A program made the translations under genes and the position numbers. Positions 9,185 through 16,031 of a DNA stretch of 64,000 nt are shown one piece after another. Below the pieces are notes generated by a model. The model made no database searches. It was not told where the DNA came from and saw only the letters and a program-made list of their open reading frames with translations. Source of the stretch: Betaproteobacteria bacterium MOLA814 (lineage in GTDB: Bacteria > Pseudomonadota > Gammaproteobacteria > Burkholderiales > Burkholderiaceae_C); NCBI GenBank assembly GCA_000496475.1, contig AYMW01000003.1, positions 187,993 to 251,992 of the forward strand, in the 5' to 3' direction. The first letter of the stretch is position 1. Each line of letters begins with the position of its first letter.

Positions 9185-9216
9185 AAAAAAGCCCGACAGA
9201 CTTTAATCAATCGGGC
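9185..9216 (-). terminator. Rho-independent terminator (leftward)
   Basis: Stem GCCCGA (9191-9196) with TCGGGC (9211-9216) and, on the minus strand, a following run of six T (9190-9185). It stops transcripts coming from the right. Confidence 0.7.
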
Positions 9217-9304
9217 CGGACCGTCACCACAGGAGGATGACAGTCGCTAGTGCCAAGTGCAAGAGAATAAAGTTGCACCTGCACGAAGCGTAGGAATACG
9301 CTTC
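9185..9304 (-). ncRNA. Candidate structured RNA of three hairpins
   Basis: Read leftward, three perfect stems follow each other: GAAGCGTA/TACGCTTC (9285-9304), GTGCAA/TTGCAC (9258-9279) and the GCCCGA/TCGGGC stem (9191-9216), which is followed by six T. A CCTCCT run, complementary to ribosome binding sites, lies unpaired between the second and third hairpins. No open frame covers the region. This suggests, but does not prove, a small RNA of about 120 nt ending at the terminator. The 5' end and promoter are unknown. It could instead be part of a phage-derived non-coding remnant. Confidence 0.35.
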
Positions 9305-9410
9305 AAAAAGGGGCTTTGGCCCATGCTGGCGAGCGATCCTTGAGATCAAACGCCTGCTTAATGATTCTGCGCTTTATATTTGAACTTGGCAATTTATTTT
9401 ACGTCCCTAG

Positions 9411-9608
9411 GTCCAGTCTGCCGCCGGTCAGCGTGTCTGTTGTCAAACCGTGGACGCATTGCCTTCAAGCTGGTTTGCAGCCGAGCACAGCGCCTTGCTG
9501 GTGAGCTATTGCAACCACGTTACCCGCGCTGCTCAAATCGAAGCTGGAGCTAACCTTGACCCATTGGCCGACCTCAACAAGTTTGTCAAATTGGCAAGCT
9601 GGCTGCTG
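9411..9608 (+). pseudogene. Remnant of P27-family phage terminase small subunit
   Basis: The frame encodes VDALPSSWFAAEHSALL, then YCNHVTRAAQIEAG and DLNKFVKLASWLL. This matches the central part of P27-type terminase small subunits (LP..WF..E...LL..YC.H...A). The N-terminal start region is gone: the frame opens after a stop at 9408 with no ATG. The C-terminal end is replaced by a fragment of an IS3-type transposase in another frame. It is a scrap of prophage DNA inside the island and not expected to be functional. Confidence 0.55.
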
Positions 9609-9763
9609 GTGAATCAGCCAAGATCGCCATGGACGCCCGACAGCCCGTATTTGAATACATCGGGCATTATTACAATCAAATTAGCAGACATTTAAACAAT
9701 GGCTGGACCACAACTGTCGAATTCAAGCGTTGGCTGAAGGGTACATCTGTATCGGGACAGTGA
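9608..9763 (+). pseudogene. C-terminal remnant of IS3-family transposase OrfB
   Basis: In frame 9608-9763 the sequence reads DARQPVFEYIGHYYNQISRH followed by NNGWTTTVEFK. This is the hallmark C-terminal end of IS3-family transposases (FEYIE.FYNR.R.H...G..SP..FE). Nothing of the catalytic DDE core remains. Its abrupt junction with the terminase remnant indicates an old insertion and deletion. Downstream, a GTG-initiated 46-codon frame (9760-9900, ending VINIYL) looks protein-like but is unrecognised. Confidence 0.6.
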
Positions 9764-9936
9764 CCCCACCTCAGAGTGATGACGAGAAAGCGTGTAAGGC
9801 GAGGGTTGCCTTTGCCTACAAGAGGGCGACACCTGAGTTGAACAGTTGGATGGACTTTGGGGACGATGATGGTGAGCCTGTGATCAATATATACCTCTAA
9901 CTAAATCACCGGTTTATTCTCTTGGCTTGTACTCCT

Positions 9937-10737
9937 TCAGTCACAGTCCTTGTACTTACTAGCCAGACACTTTTTAACCATCTCTTGAGCTTTTACTATT
10001 TGTTGAGAGGTCATATTTTCAGCGCTACGGTCTCTTGATTTCTGAGCGCTTTTCATCCCAGACATAGCCGCTAGTTCCATCCAGATGTGTGCACGTAAGT
10101 GGTCCTGTGAGACCCCCTCGCCTAGGTAATACAGTATTCCTAAGTTCAGCTGTGCTTTTAAATGACCTTGCTTAGCGGCTAACCTGTACCAAATAACTGC
10201 TTCTGCGTCGTCCTGCAAGACCCCATCCCCGTGGTCATACATTAGAGCTAAGTTGAACTGTGCGTGTGAACTGCCTTGTTTAGCTGACAACTTGTACCAA
10301 CGAACTGCTTCAGCGTAATCCTGCAAGACCCCTTCGCCCTTGCGATACATATTGGCCAAGTTGAACTGTGCTTTTGAATTACCTTGTTTAGCTACCAACT
10401 TGTACCAACGAAATGCTTCTGCGTAGTCCTGCAAGACCCCTTCGCCCTTGCGATACATTTCAGCTAAGTTGAACTGTGCATCTGAATGACCTTGTTCAGC
10501 TGCCAACTTGTACCAACGAACTGCTTCTGTATAGTCCTGTGAGACACCTTCGCCCTTGCGATACATCACAGCTAAGTTGTACTGTGCGTATGAATCACCC
10601 TGTTCAGCGGCTTTTTTAAATAAACTTGCAGCCGTTATGAAGTCACCTTTTTCGTATGTAGTCATGCGCGCTTCAAAGTCGCCAGCCCAAACAGCCGTGG
10701 CGAATATTAAAAACAACGTAGTAACCAGCTTTTCCAT
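9937..10737 (-). CDS. Secreted Sel1-repeat protein 2
   Basis: 266 residues with signal peptide MEKLVTTLFLIFATAVWAGD and about six Sel1-like repeats. Four successive repeats are nearly identical (YRKGEGVLQDYAEA.RWYKL), also at the DNA level, as a ~108-bp tandem unit; the number of units may therefore vary between strains. The signal peptide, the GDFEA start and the C-terminal tail (ENMTSQQIVKAQEMVKKCL) are shared with Sel1 protein 1, so the two are paralogues by duplication. Expected location is the periplasm or cell surface; partners are unknown. Repeat C lies about 80 bp upstream, as repeat A does for the first paralogue. Confidence 0.9.
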   Translation of the reverse strand: MEKLVTTLFLIFATAVWAGDFEARMTTYEKGDFITAASLFKKAAEQGDSYAQYNLAVMYRKGEGVSQDYTEAVRWYKLAAEQGHSDAQFNLAEMYRKGEGVLQDYAEAFRWYKLVAKQGNSKAQFNLANMYRKGEGVLQDYAEAVRWYKLSAKQGSSHAQFNLALMYDHGDGVLQDDAEAVIWYRLAAKQGHLKAQLNLGILYYLGEGVSQDHLRAHIWMELAAMSGMKSAQKSRDRSAENMTSQQIVKAQEMVKKCLASKYKDCD

Positions 10738-10816
10738 GACCAGAACCCTTTTATAAATTAGGGAGCATCCACAAATGTCAAACTAACAGCGTTTGTTTAA
10801 AATTACTATGCTAAGA

Positions 10817-10953
10817 ATGAGCATGGATAAGCCGACAAGTGGTTTGCTATTCATGTAGCGAGGCTCTAGCCGTTAACACCGCTCAAACCACCCTGCTGAG
10901 TATCTGGGCAGGTACAACATTATCTGAGTGGCTAACAAGTCCCCCCCCTCTTT
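10817..10953. repeat. Island repeat, copy C (~135 bp)
   Basis: Third and most diverged copy, missing the left block. It shares CTCTAGCCG, CGCTCAAACCAC and GTATCTGGGCAGGTACAAC with copy B. Its ends GGTTTGCTA and GGCTAACAAG keep part of the inverted ends. It lies upstream of Sel1 gene 2 and 27 bp before the right arm-type site. Confidence 0.75.
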
Positions 10954-10979
10954 AGGTGAACACGGAAATTCTGAGGTAT

Positions 10980-11003
10980 CTTTTTAGGTATTTATTAGGT
11001 AGA
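10980..11003 (+). promoter_or_regulatory. Putative integrase arm-type site, right arm
   Basis: CTTTTTAGGTA, four bases, TTAGGTAGA: same halves, spacing and orientation as the left site at 3300-3323, here 86 bp inside attR. Further related TTAGGT or TGAGGTA motifs lie at 10950-10980. Presence at both ends of the element supports a recombination role. Confidence 0.5.
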
Positions 11004-11088
11004 CAACTCAAAATACATGATTTAAAATTAACAATGAGTCCAAAGTGGTTACTATGTAAGCTATTGTTTTTAAGTTGTTTTATCTAAT

Positions 11089-11149
11089 ATAGAACGAGCG
11101 CCTCCTAAGCGCTAGATACAGGTTCGATTCCTGTCGGAGGCACCAGCCT
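11089..11149. repeat. attR: 61-bp attachment repeat, right copy
   Basis: Identical to 3189-3249. It starts within the tRNA just before the anticodon stem and therefore cannot form a tRNA: the preceding bases are A/T-rich island sequence. It marks the right end of the insertion. The following 11150-11410 is chromosomal and shows no gene. Confidence 0.95.
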
Positions 11150-11410
11150 GCACCTCAAGTCACTGTGTACCCATGACGTACTTGATACCTTAATCTGAAT
11201 ATGGGAATGGCTCTGTGTTAACAGGTAGCGCAGTTCCCGTAAAACGTCTCTGCGTTGTCAATAACCAGCTGCTATGCCCTTCACCATACAGCGCTCTATT
11301 TTTAACTATAGCCCTAGAAGCCCATCAGCATCTAAGGGTTATAAAAACCAAAAGCCAACCGGCTCGAGCGAAGACTTGCAAACCTTCAATTTAAACAGCT
11401 TGGAATAAAA

Positions 11411-12106
11411 ATGCAGCCTTTAAGTAAGTTAGACCATTTGCTCGAGGGCTTTTTAAACCAGCGAAAGTTAAAGCGCACATTCCGCTTAATGGCGAGTTGT
11501 GGAATAGATATTGACTCTGTCTACGACATAGGAGCAAACAAGGGGCGGTGGACTAAAACCATGAAAAGAATGCTTCCCAAAGCACGTTTTTTTATGTTTA
11601 AGGCAAACGAAGCGCATAGAGAAAAACTCGCCTCCAGAGGTCACCCTTTTTTCATAGGGGTTTTGGCGGCCAACGAAGAGTCTCGGGTGTTTTTCACCAA
11701 CGACGGCACAGGCGACTCGCTGTATAGAGAAAATACGCGGCATTACAACGACAACCACGTTCGAGATGTACAAACAAAAACACTCAGCTCGGTAGTACTC
11801 ACCCACAACTTACCCAAGCCCGCCTTCGTAAAACTCGATGTGCAAGGCGCTGAAATTGACATCTTAAAGGGCAGTGGCAGTGTTCTAGATAACTGCCACT
11901 TGGTTTTCATGGAGTGTCCGCTTCTTGAGTACAACATCAACGCACCGACCATACAAACTTATATCAGCCACATGCAAGGAATAGGTTTTTTACCGCTGCA
12001 CATTTTAGAGCAGCACATCGTTGATGGCGCCCTAACCCAGTTTGATATTCTCTTCATGCGTAAAAGTACCCAGGATATTGTTTTTGGATCAGCTAGCAAC
12101 AACTGA
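11411..12106 (+). CDS. FkbM-family methyltransferase
   Basis: 231 residues. SAM-binding motif VYDIGANKGRWT near residue 38, acidic loop region MFKANEAHREKL, and FVKLDVQGAEIDILKGSG later match the FkbM family, which O-methylates sugars and polyketides in various pathways. There is no glycan or polyketide cluster here, so its substrate is unknown. It stands alone directly outside attR, with A/T-rich upstream sequence, and may itself have been acquired. It converges on the copper chaperone gene; an inverted repeat CTGACAT/ATGTCAG spans the 52-bp gap. Confidence 0.82.
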   Translation: MQPLSKLDHLLEGFLNQRKLKRTFRLMASCGIDIDSVYDIGANKGRWTKTMKRMLPKARFFMFKANEAHREKLASRGHPFFIGVLAANEESRVFFTNDGTGDSLYRENTRHYNDNHVRDVQTKTLSSVVLTHNLPKPAFVKLDVQGAEIDILKGSGSVLDNCHLVFMECPLLEYNINAPTIQTYISHMQGIGFLPLHILEQHIVDGALTQFDILFMRKSTQDIVFGSASNN

Positions 12107-12158
12107 CATCACCTAGTGGTGTAACCACTTTGAAATGAGGATGTCAGCTGAAGTTGGC

Positions 12159-12683
12159 TCAGTTGTGCTTCATGCCTTCGACATGCTTCATACCCCCATG
12201 GCCTGCCATACCGTGGTCTTTGGTGTGACCCATGGCCTTAGAGCTGACAGGGCGCACTTCAGCGGCAACCACCAAATCTGAGCGCTGACCTGCAGCGCTT
12301 TCAAAGCTAAAGATCACTGTCACCACTTCCCCAACGATCGGTGTGCGCTTGAGGTCCAGCAACATGACGTGGTAGCCGCCCGGCTTGAGCTCAAGTGGGC
12401 TGTTTTTATCAAACGCCACACCGTCTGTCATTTCGCGCATACGCATGACGCCGTCGCTCATGGTCATCTCGTGAATTTGTGTCACAGCTGCGATGTCGCT
12501 GCTAACTTTCACCAAGCGCATCACATTATGGGTGGTTGAAATGGTGGCAAACATGCCTGTGGCTTTTTGGCTGGCCACGGTGGCACGAACCCATGCATTG
12601 GTGACTGTTTCTTGTGCAAGTGCAACATTCGATATGGCGATCATTGACAGGCACAGAGAGACAGATTGAATCATTTTTTTCAT
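12159..12683 (-). CDS. Periplasmic copper chaperone PCu(A)C
   Basis: About 174 residues from the ATG at 12683 (the frame continues upstream, but MKKMIQSVSLCLSMIAIS is a clear signal peptide start). The PCu(A)C domain follows, with the ligand set visible as HEMTMSDGVMRMREM and GGYHVMLLDL, i.e. H..., M..., HxM. A Met/His-rich tail (GMAGHGGMKHVEGMKH) adds possible further copper sites. The family delivers Cu(I) to the CuA centre of cytochrome oxidase, whose genes lie 40 kb away in this window. Grouped with a DUF2946 gene on the same strand. Confidence 0.88.
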   Translation of the reverse strand: MKKMIQSVSLCLSMIAISNVALAQETVTNAWVRATVASQKATGMFATISTTHNVMRLVKVSSDIAAVTQIHEMTMSDGVMRMREMTDGVAFDKNSPLELKPGGYHVMLLDLKRTPIVGEVVTVIFSFESAAGQRSDLVVAAEVRPVSSKAMGHTKDHGMAGHGGMKHVEGMKHN

Positions 12684-12812
12684 CGCAAAATTCCAAATAA
12701 CAGCGACAGGTGCCACAGCGCAATACCTACATAGCAGCGCAGCTCAATGGCGACACATCAACAAGCCATGCAGAACATCTCCGCAACGGCCACAACAATA
12801 ATTAATGGTTGA

Positions 12813-13178
12813 CTACAGCGAGGGCGGCGCGCGTGCAGGCAAGCTGTAACGCGCATGCAATGCTGGCTGGGCCCAAGATAATTTGGCATTGATTGTCGTA
12901 TCCAACTGCGGCGTGAACGGCGGCAAGGCTGGTGGCAAACCCGCCAGTGGCATCCAACACAAGGGGCAATCCATGGTGTTGCCGATTAACACGTTGGTGC
13001 CGGATATGTCTTGCCCACCGTTGGCCGGCGACGTCACAAACGTCACGCCAGTGGCGGTGCACAGCATGGATAGGCTTTGTGGTGTCGCTGTAGGCGAAGC
13101 AATTGCCACGCTTACAGACAGCACAAACCACGCCAAGACCAAGCGGGAAGTGTGGTTAACAAGATTGGGCCGAAACAT
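12813..13178 (-). CDS. DUF2946-type protein
   Basis: About 121 residues from ATG 13178. It begins with a hydrophobic signal or anchor (LVLAWFVLSVSVAIASP), has a pair of cysteines in DCPLCWMPL and a Pro-rich C-terminal part. This is the pattern of DUF2946 proteins, which often accompany copper chaperones and outer-membrane receptors. The role is unknown; a metal-related function is inferred from the CPxC motif and the adjoining PCu(A)C gene. Confidence 0.65.
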   Translation of the reverse strand: MFRPNLVNHTSRLVLAWFVLSVSVAIASPTATPQSLSMLCTATGVTFVTSPANGGQDISGTNVLIGNTMDCPLCWMPLAGLPPALPPFTPQLDTTINAKLSWAQPALHARYSLPARAPPSL

Positions 13179-13290
13179 GGCTAAATTATCGTCCACTATG
13201 TAGCCTCGGCGACGCGGTAACAACGCGCCTACCAGTAGCCTTGGGTTTCACCGGCTTAAGACGCCAATCAATTTTTTATTAGGGATATTT

Positions 13291-13935
13291 ATGCTCAAAC
13301 TATGCGGATTTTCGGCCAGCAATTATTACAACAAAGTCAAACTCGCCCTGCTTGAGAAACAAGTGACATTTGAAGAATCTTTGGTATGGACACACGAGAC
13401 AGACAAGCAGGCCTCGCCGTTGGGAAAAGTGCCCTATTTAGTCACGGAGCAAGGTACGCTGTGCGAGTCGGAAGTGATGTTGCAGTACATTGAGAAGGCA
13501 TACCCTGAGCACCCATTGGTCCCCAGCGACAGCTTCGCTGCGGCCAAGGTTCATGAGCTAAGCCACTACATGGACTTGCACTTAGAGCTGGTGGCTCGCG
13601 ACTTGTACAAAGAAGCTTTCTTTGGCGGCAAAGTCAGCGAGCGCACCAAAGAGACGGTTGCTGAACAGCTCAGCAAAAACGTTGAGGGCTTTAAGGCAAT
13701 GACCAAGTTTGGCCCCTTCATCGCTGGTGATCAATTCACCTTCGCCGACTGCACAGCTTTGGCCCACCTGCCGCTGGTCAGCATGGCAACAAAAGTGATT
13801 TACGGGCGCGATTTTTTAGCAGCCCTACCTGTGCGCGACTACCTCAGCATGCTGGGCGAGCGCGCCACCGTTCAACAAGTCAATGCCGATAGAAAGGCCA
13901 ACACAGGGTTGATGTTAAGCAACATGAAAAAGTGA
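13291..13935 (+). CDS. Glutathione S-transferase family protein
   Basis: 214 residues with the usual two-domain build. The N-terminal thioredoxin-like domain has LKLCGFSASNYYNKVKLAL at the start, the cis-proline stretch GKVPYLVTEQG and the glutathione-contact CESEVMLQYIE. The C-terminal helical domain includes FIAGDQFTFADCTALAHL with the N-capping motif. It is cytosolic. The substrate is unknown; a Ser or Cys near the N-terminus could be the catalytic residue. A monocistronic gene with an AGGGATATTT ribosome region 5' of ATG 13291. Confidence 0.88.
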   Translation: MLKLCGFSASNYYNKVKLALLEKQVTFEESLVWTHETDKQASPLGKVPYLVTEQGTLCESEVMLQYIEKAYPEHPLVPSDSFAAAKVHELSHYMDLHLELVARDLYKEAFFGGKVSERTKETVAEQLSKNVEGFKAMTKFGPFIAGDQFTFADCTALAHLPLVSMATKVIYGRDFLAALPVRDYLSMLGERATVQQVNADRKANTGLMLSNMKK

Positions 13936-13970
13936 CATAGCAGCTCAAAAGGCTACCTGGGCGGCAGGCT

Positions 13971-14705
13971 TTAAGTGCTTGCAATCAAACGCCCCACTTC
14001 TGTTTGCATATCTGAGGCCCACACGCGACGGTCACGTGCTTGGCAAGTTTGTGGGGTGCCAACGCTCACAACAGCCTTGATAGGACCTTGGCGCAAGGTA
14101 CGCCATACAGAGCCAACCAACGTATCATCGCCTATATAAGCTGGCGCTGTACTGGTTTGACCGGTCTTGGCACTGAGGTAACGAATGCCAACAGGCCACA
14201 CCTGCGCATCAGCCGCAATTGCAGCTTGAAACAAGTTGGCATGAAACGGCAGCAGCTCCAAGCTGTTGCCCGTAGTGCCTTCTGGGAATACTGCAACGGT
14301 TTTACCGTCGGTTAAGAACGTTGCGATTTGATGCACCACGCGCATGGCATCGCGCCGGTTGGTGCGCTCAATGAACAAGGTGCCGGCACCCACAATCAGT
14401 TTGCCCACCAGCGGCCACGCCTTCACATCTGACTTGGATACAAAGCGCACTGGATTGGCCGCGTTCATCACCACAATATCAAGCCAGGAGATGTGGTTGG
14501 CGACCACCATACCCGGGTGTGAGACAGAACCTTGCTTGTGCAACTCGACGCCCAACAGGCACAGCAATTGCACTGACCATGTTTGAACCAAAGCTTGACG
14601 CACATTGTCGTCAACGCGGTTAAATTGTGTCGCAATGGTGCGCAAGCCAACCAACACATGGCATAGACCCAAAACAATCCGCCACGCGGCGCGCACAGGC
14701 GACAT
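13971..14705 (-). CDS. 1-acyl-sn-glycerol-3-phosphate acyltransferase (PlsC-like)
   Basis: 244 residues from ATG 14705, which follows the pyrX stop by 4 nt; the longer frame into pyrX is not needed. Acyltransferase motifs are visible: NHISWLDIVV (HX4D), VRFVSKSDVKAWPLVG, and FPEGTTGNS. An N-terminal hydrophobic helix would anchor it to the inner membrane, where it makes phosphatidic acid or acylates a related lipid. Last gene of the pyr operon, a placement common in Burkholderiales. Whether it is the essential PlsC or a paralogue cannot be told. Confidence 0.88.
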   Translation of the reverse strand: MSPVRAAWRIVLGLCHVLVGLRTIATQFNRVDDNVRQALVQTWSVQLLCLLGVELHKQGSVSHPGMVVANHISWLDIVVMNAANPVRFVSKSDVKAWPLVGKLIVGAGTLFIERTNRRDAMRVVHQIATFLTDGKTVAVFPEGTTGNSLELLPFHANLFQAAIAADAQVWPVGIRYLSAKTGQTSTAPAYIGDDTLVGSVWRTLRQGPIKAVVSVGTPQTCQARDRRVWASDMQTEVGRLIAST

Positions 14706-14709
14706 GGTG

Positions 14710-16017
14710 TTACGCGCCTTCTTTTGAGGCGTCAAATGCCACGTAACCATTGACGACTGTGGCGCGTACTTGCGCTGGTAATTCGTAGCCACCAAATGGG
14801 GTGTATTTGCCTTGGCTGCGCAAGTTGGCATCGCACACCTCCCAGTATGCAGTGGGTTGGTAAATACACACGTCGGCCACGCCGCCAATAGCGAGTTGGC
14901 CCAAGCTCGACTGCAAGCTGCCCAGGCTGTTGCCCAACACGCTGGCAGGGCCAGAGGTCAACACCGCCAGTGCCCGAGACAAGGGGATCTGGTCTTCATT
15001 GGCCCACTTGATCGCAAGGCTGAGCAGCAGCTCAACCGCTGTAGCGCCGGGTTCGGCTTGGGCAAACGGCAAGTTCTTGGCATCCGCCTCGACTGGATTG
15101 TGGTCGCTGACCAACGCATCAATCGTTCCGTCTGCCAAACCTGCGCGCAAAGCCAAACGGTCGGCTTGTTGGCGCACCGGCGGCTCAAGACGCAAGCGCG
15201 AGTCGTAGTAGCCCATGTCCACATCGATGAGGTGCAGGTTGTGCACGCTCACATCGCAGGTAACAGGCAGGCCCTGTGCTTTAGCGGCCTTCACAAGTGC
15301 CAAACCCGCTGCGCTGCTGATGCGGCACAAGTGCACGTGCACGGGCGTGCTGTGTAGCATCTCAAAAATAGTGTGTAAGGCAATCACTTCGGCCACTACT
15401 GGCACGCCACTTAGGCCCATGCGCGTCGCCAAAGGACCACTTGCTGCAACGCCTTGACCCAACCAAAAGTCTTGTGGGCGCAGCCATACGCTGTAACCAA
15501 AAGAGGCGGCATATTGCAAACATCGCTGCAACACTTGGGTATTGACTATGGGTTGATCGGCTTGACCAAAACCTATGCACCCAGACTCGGTCAACTCTGC
15601 CATCTCGGTGAGTACCTCGCCCTTTAAGCCTTTGGTTAGTGCGCCCAGCGGAAACACCCGCGACTGGTGCAGCTTTTCAGCACGCGACTTCAGCATGTCC
15701 ACCAAGCCGGGCTCATCTAGAACGGGGTCGGTATCAGGTGGGCACACCAGTGAGGTAACGCCACCAGCCACAGCAGCTGACATTTCAGACTCCAACATGG
15801 ACTCGTGTTCAAAGCCTGGCTCACGCAGGCGTGCACACAAGTCCACCAAACCGGGGGCAACTATACAGCCGCTGGCGTCTATCACTCGGTCAGGCGTGAA
15901 ATCTGCTGTAACAGCGCCCATGGCGACCACGCGGCCGCTTGCAATAGCCACATCTTGCACAGCATTGAGCCCACTGGTGGGGTCTATAACTTGGCCGGCT
16001 TTAATCAATAATTTCAT
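14710..16017 (-). CDS. pyrX: Non-catalytic dihydroorotase-like subunit (PyrX / PyrC')
   Basis: 435 residues of the amidohydrolase fold, but the metal-binding HxH of active dihydroorotases is replaced: residues 59-68 read DLCARLREPG, with Cys 61 and Arg 63 where histidines should be. Other active-site histidines are only partly kept (SVHNLHL, SDHNPVEAD). This is the known state of PyrC' homologues that form a complex with class A aspartate carbamoyltransferase and are needed for its assembly without catalysing dihydroorotate formation. It follows pyrB by 14 nt in the same operon, supporting complex formation. An active PyrC should exist elsewhere. Confidence 0.9.
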   Translation of the reverse strand: MKLLIKAGQVIDPTSGLNAVQDVAIASGRVVAMGAVTADFTPDRVIDASGCIVAPGLVDLCARLREPGFEHESMLESEMSAAVAGGVTSLVCPPDTDPVLDEPGLVDMLKSRAEKLHQSRVFPLGALTKGLKGEVLTEMAELTESGCIGFGQADQPIVNTQVLQRCLQYAASFGYSVWLRPQDFWLGQGVAASGPLATRMGLSGVPVVAEVIALHTIFEMLHSTPVHVHLCRISSAAGLALVKAAKAQGLPVTCDVSVHNLHLIDVDMGYYDSRLRLEPPVRQQADRLALRAGLADGTIDALVSDHNPVEADAKNLPFAQAEPGATAVELLLSLAIKWANEDQIPLSRALAVLTSGPASVLGNSLGSLQSSLGQLAIGGVADVCIYQPTAYWEVCDANLRSQGKYTPFGGYELPAQVRATVVNGYVAFDASKEGA

Positions 16018-16031
16018 AATCAGATGGCCTC

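Larger units (their letters stand above)
8477..9410. other. Long gene-free island segment
   Basis: No convincing protein gene on either strand. The first ~150 bp are extremely A/T-rich (likely promoter region of the DoxX gene). 8630-8900 shows no recognisable feature. Repeat B occupies 8901-9053 and a set of hairpins ending in a leftward terminator occupies 9185-9304. The listed short frames in this stretch lack ribosome sites and protein-like composition. Confidence 0.6.
3189..11149 (+). mobile_element. Integrative element / genomic island in tRNA-Arg(CCT)
   Basis: The element is delimited by two identical 61-bp direct repeats, each holding the 3' half of the tRNA gene, with a tyrosine integrase starting 85 bp after the intact tRNA. 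The net insertion is 7,900 bp. The interior is visibly richer in A+T and poorer in genes than its flanks. Cargo in order: integrase, interrupted polymerase-like gene, HTH remnant, pentanucleotide tract, Sel1 protein, repeat A, DoxX protein, repeat B, possible RNA, phage and IS scraps, second Sel1 protein, repeat C, arm-type repeat, attR. No conjugation genes are seen, so it resembles a small, partly decayed integrative or satellite-like element. Recent mobility is uncertain. Confidence 0.9.

Noticed and set aside
9316..9504. 62-codon rightward frame before the terminase remnant
   Set aside because: No protein-like pattern; overlaps the hairpin region and lacks a ribosome site.
7837..10953. 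The three repeats as integron attC sites
   Set aside because: Ends have partial inverted complementarity but the expected RYYYAAC and GTTRRRY core sites are not matched, and no integron integrase with its extra domain is present; the integrase here is the tRNA type.
12802..13131. Second minus-strand frame overlapping the DUF2946-type gene
   Set aside because: The DUF2946-type frame has a signal segment and CPxC; the alternative frame has neither.
14812..15357. Rightward 181-codon frame opposite pyrX
   Set aside because: Shadow of pyrX on the opposite strand; composition rich in Gln/His/Ala with no family pattern.
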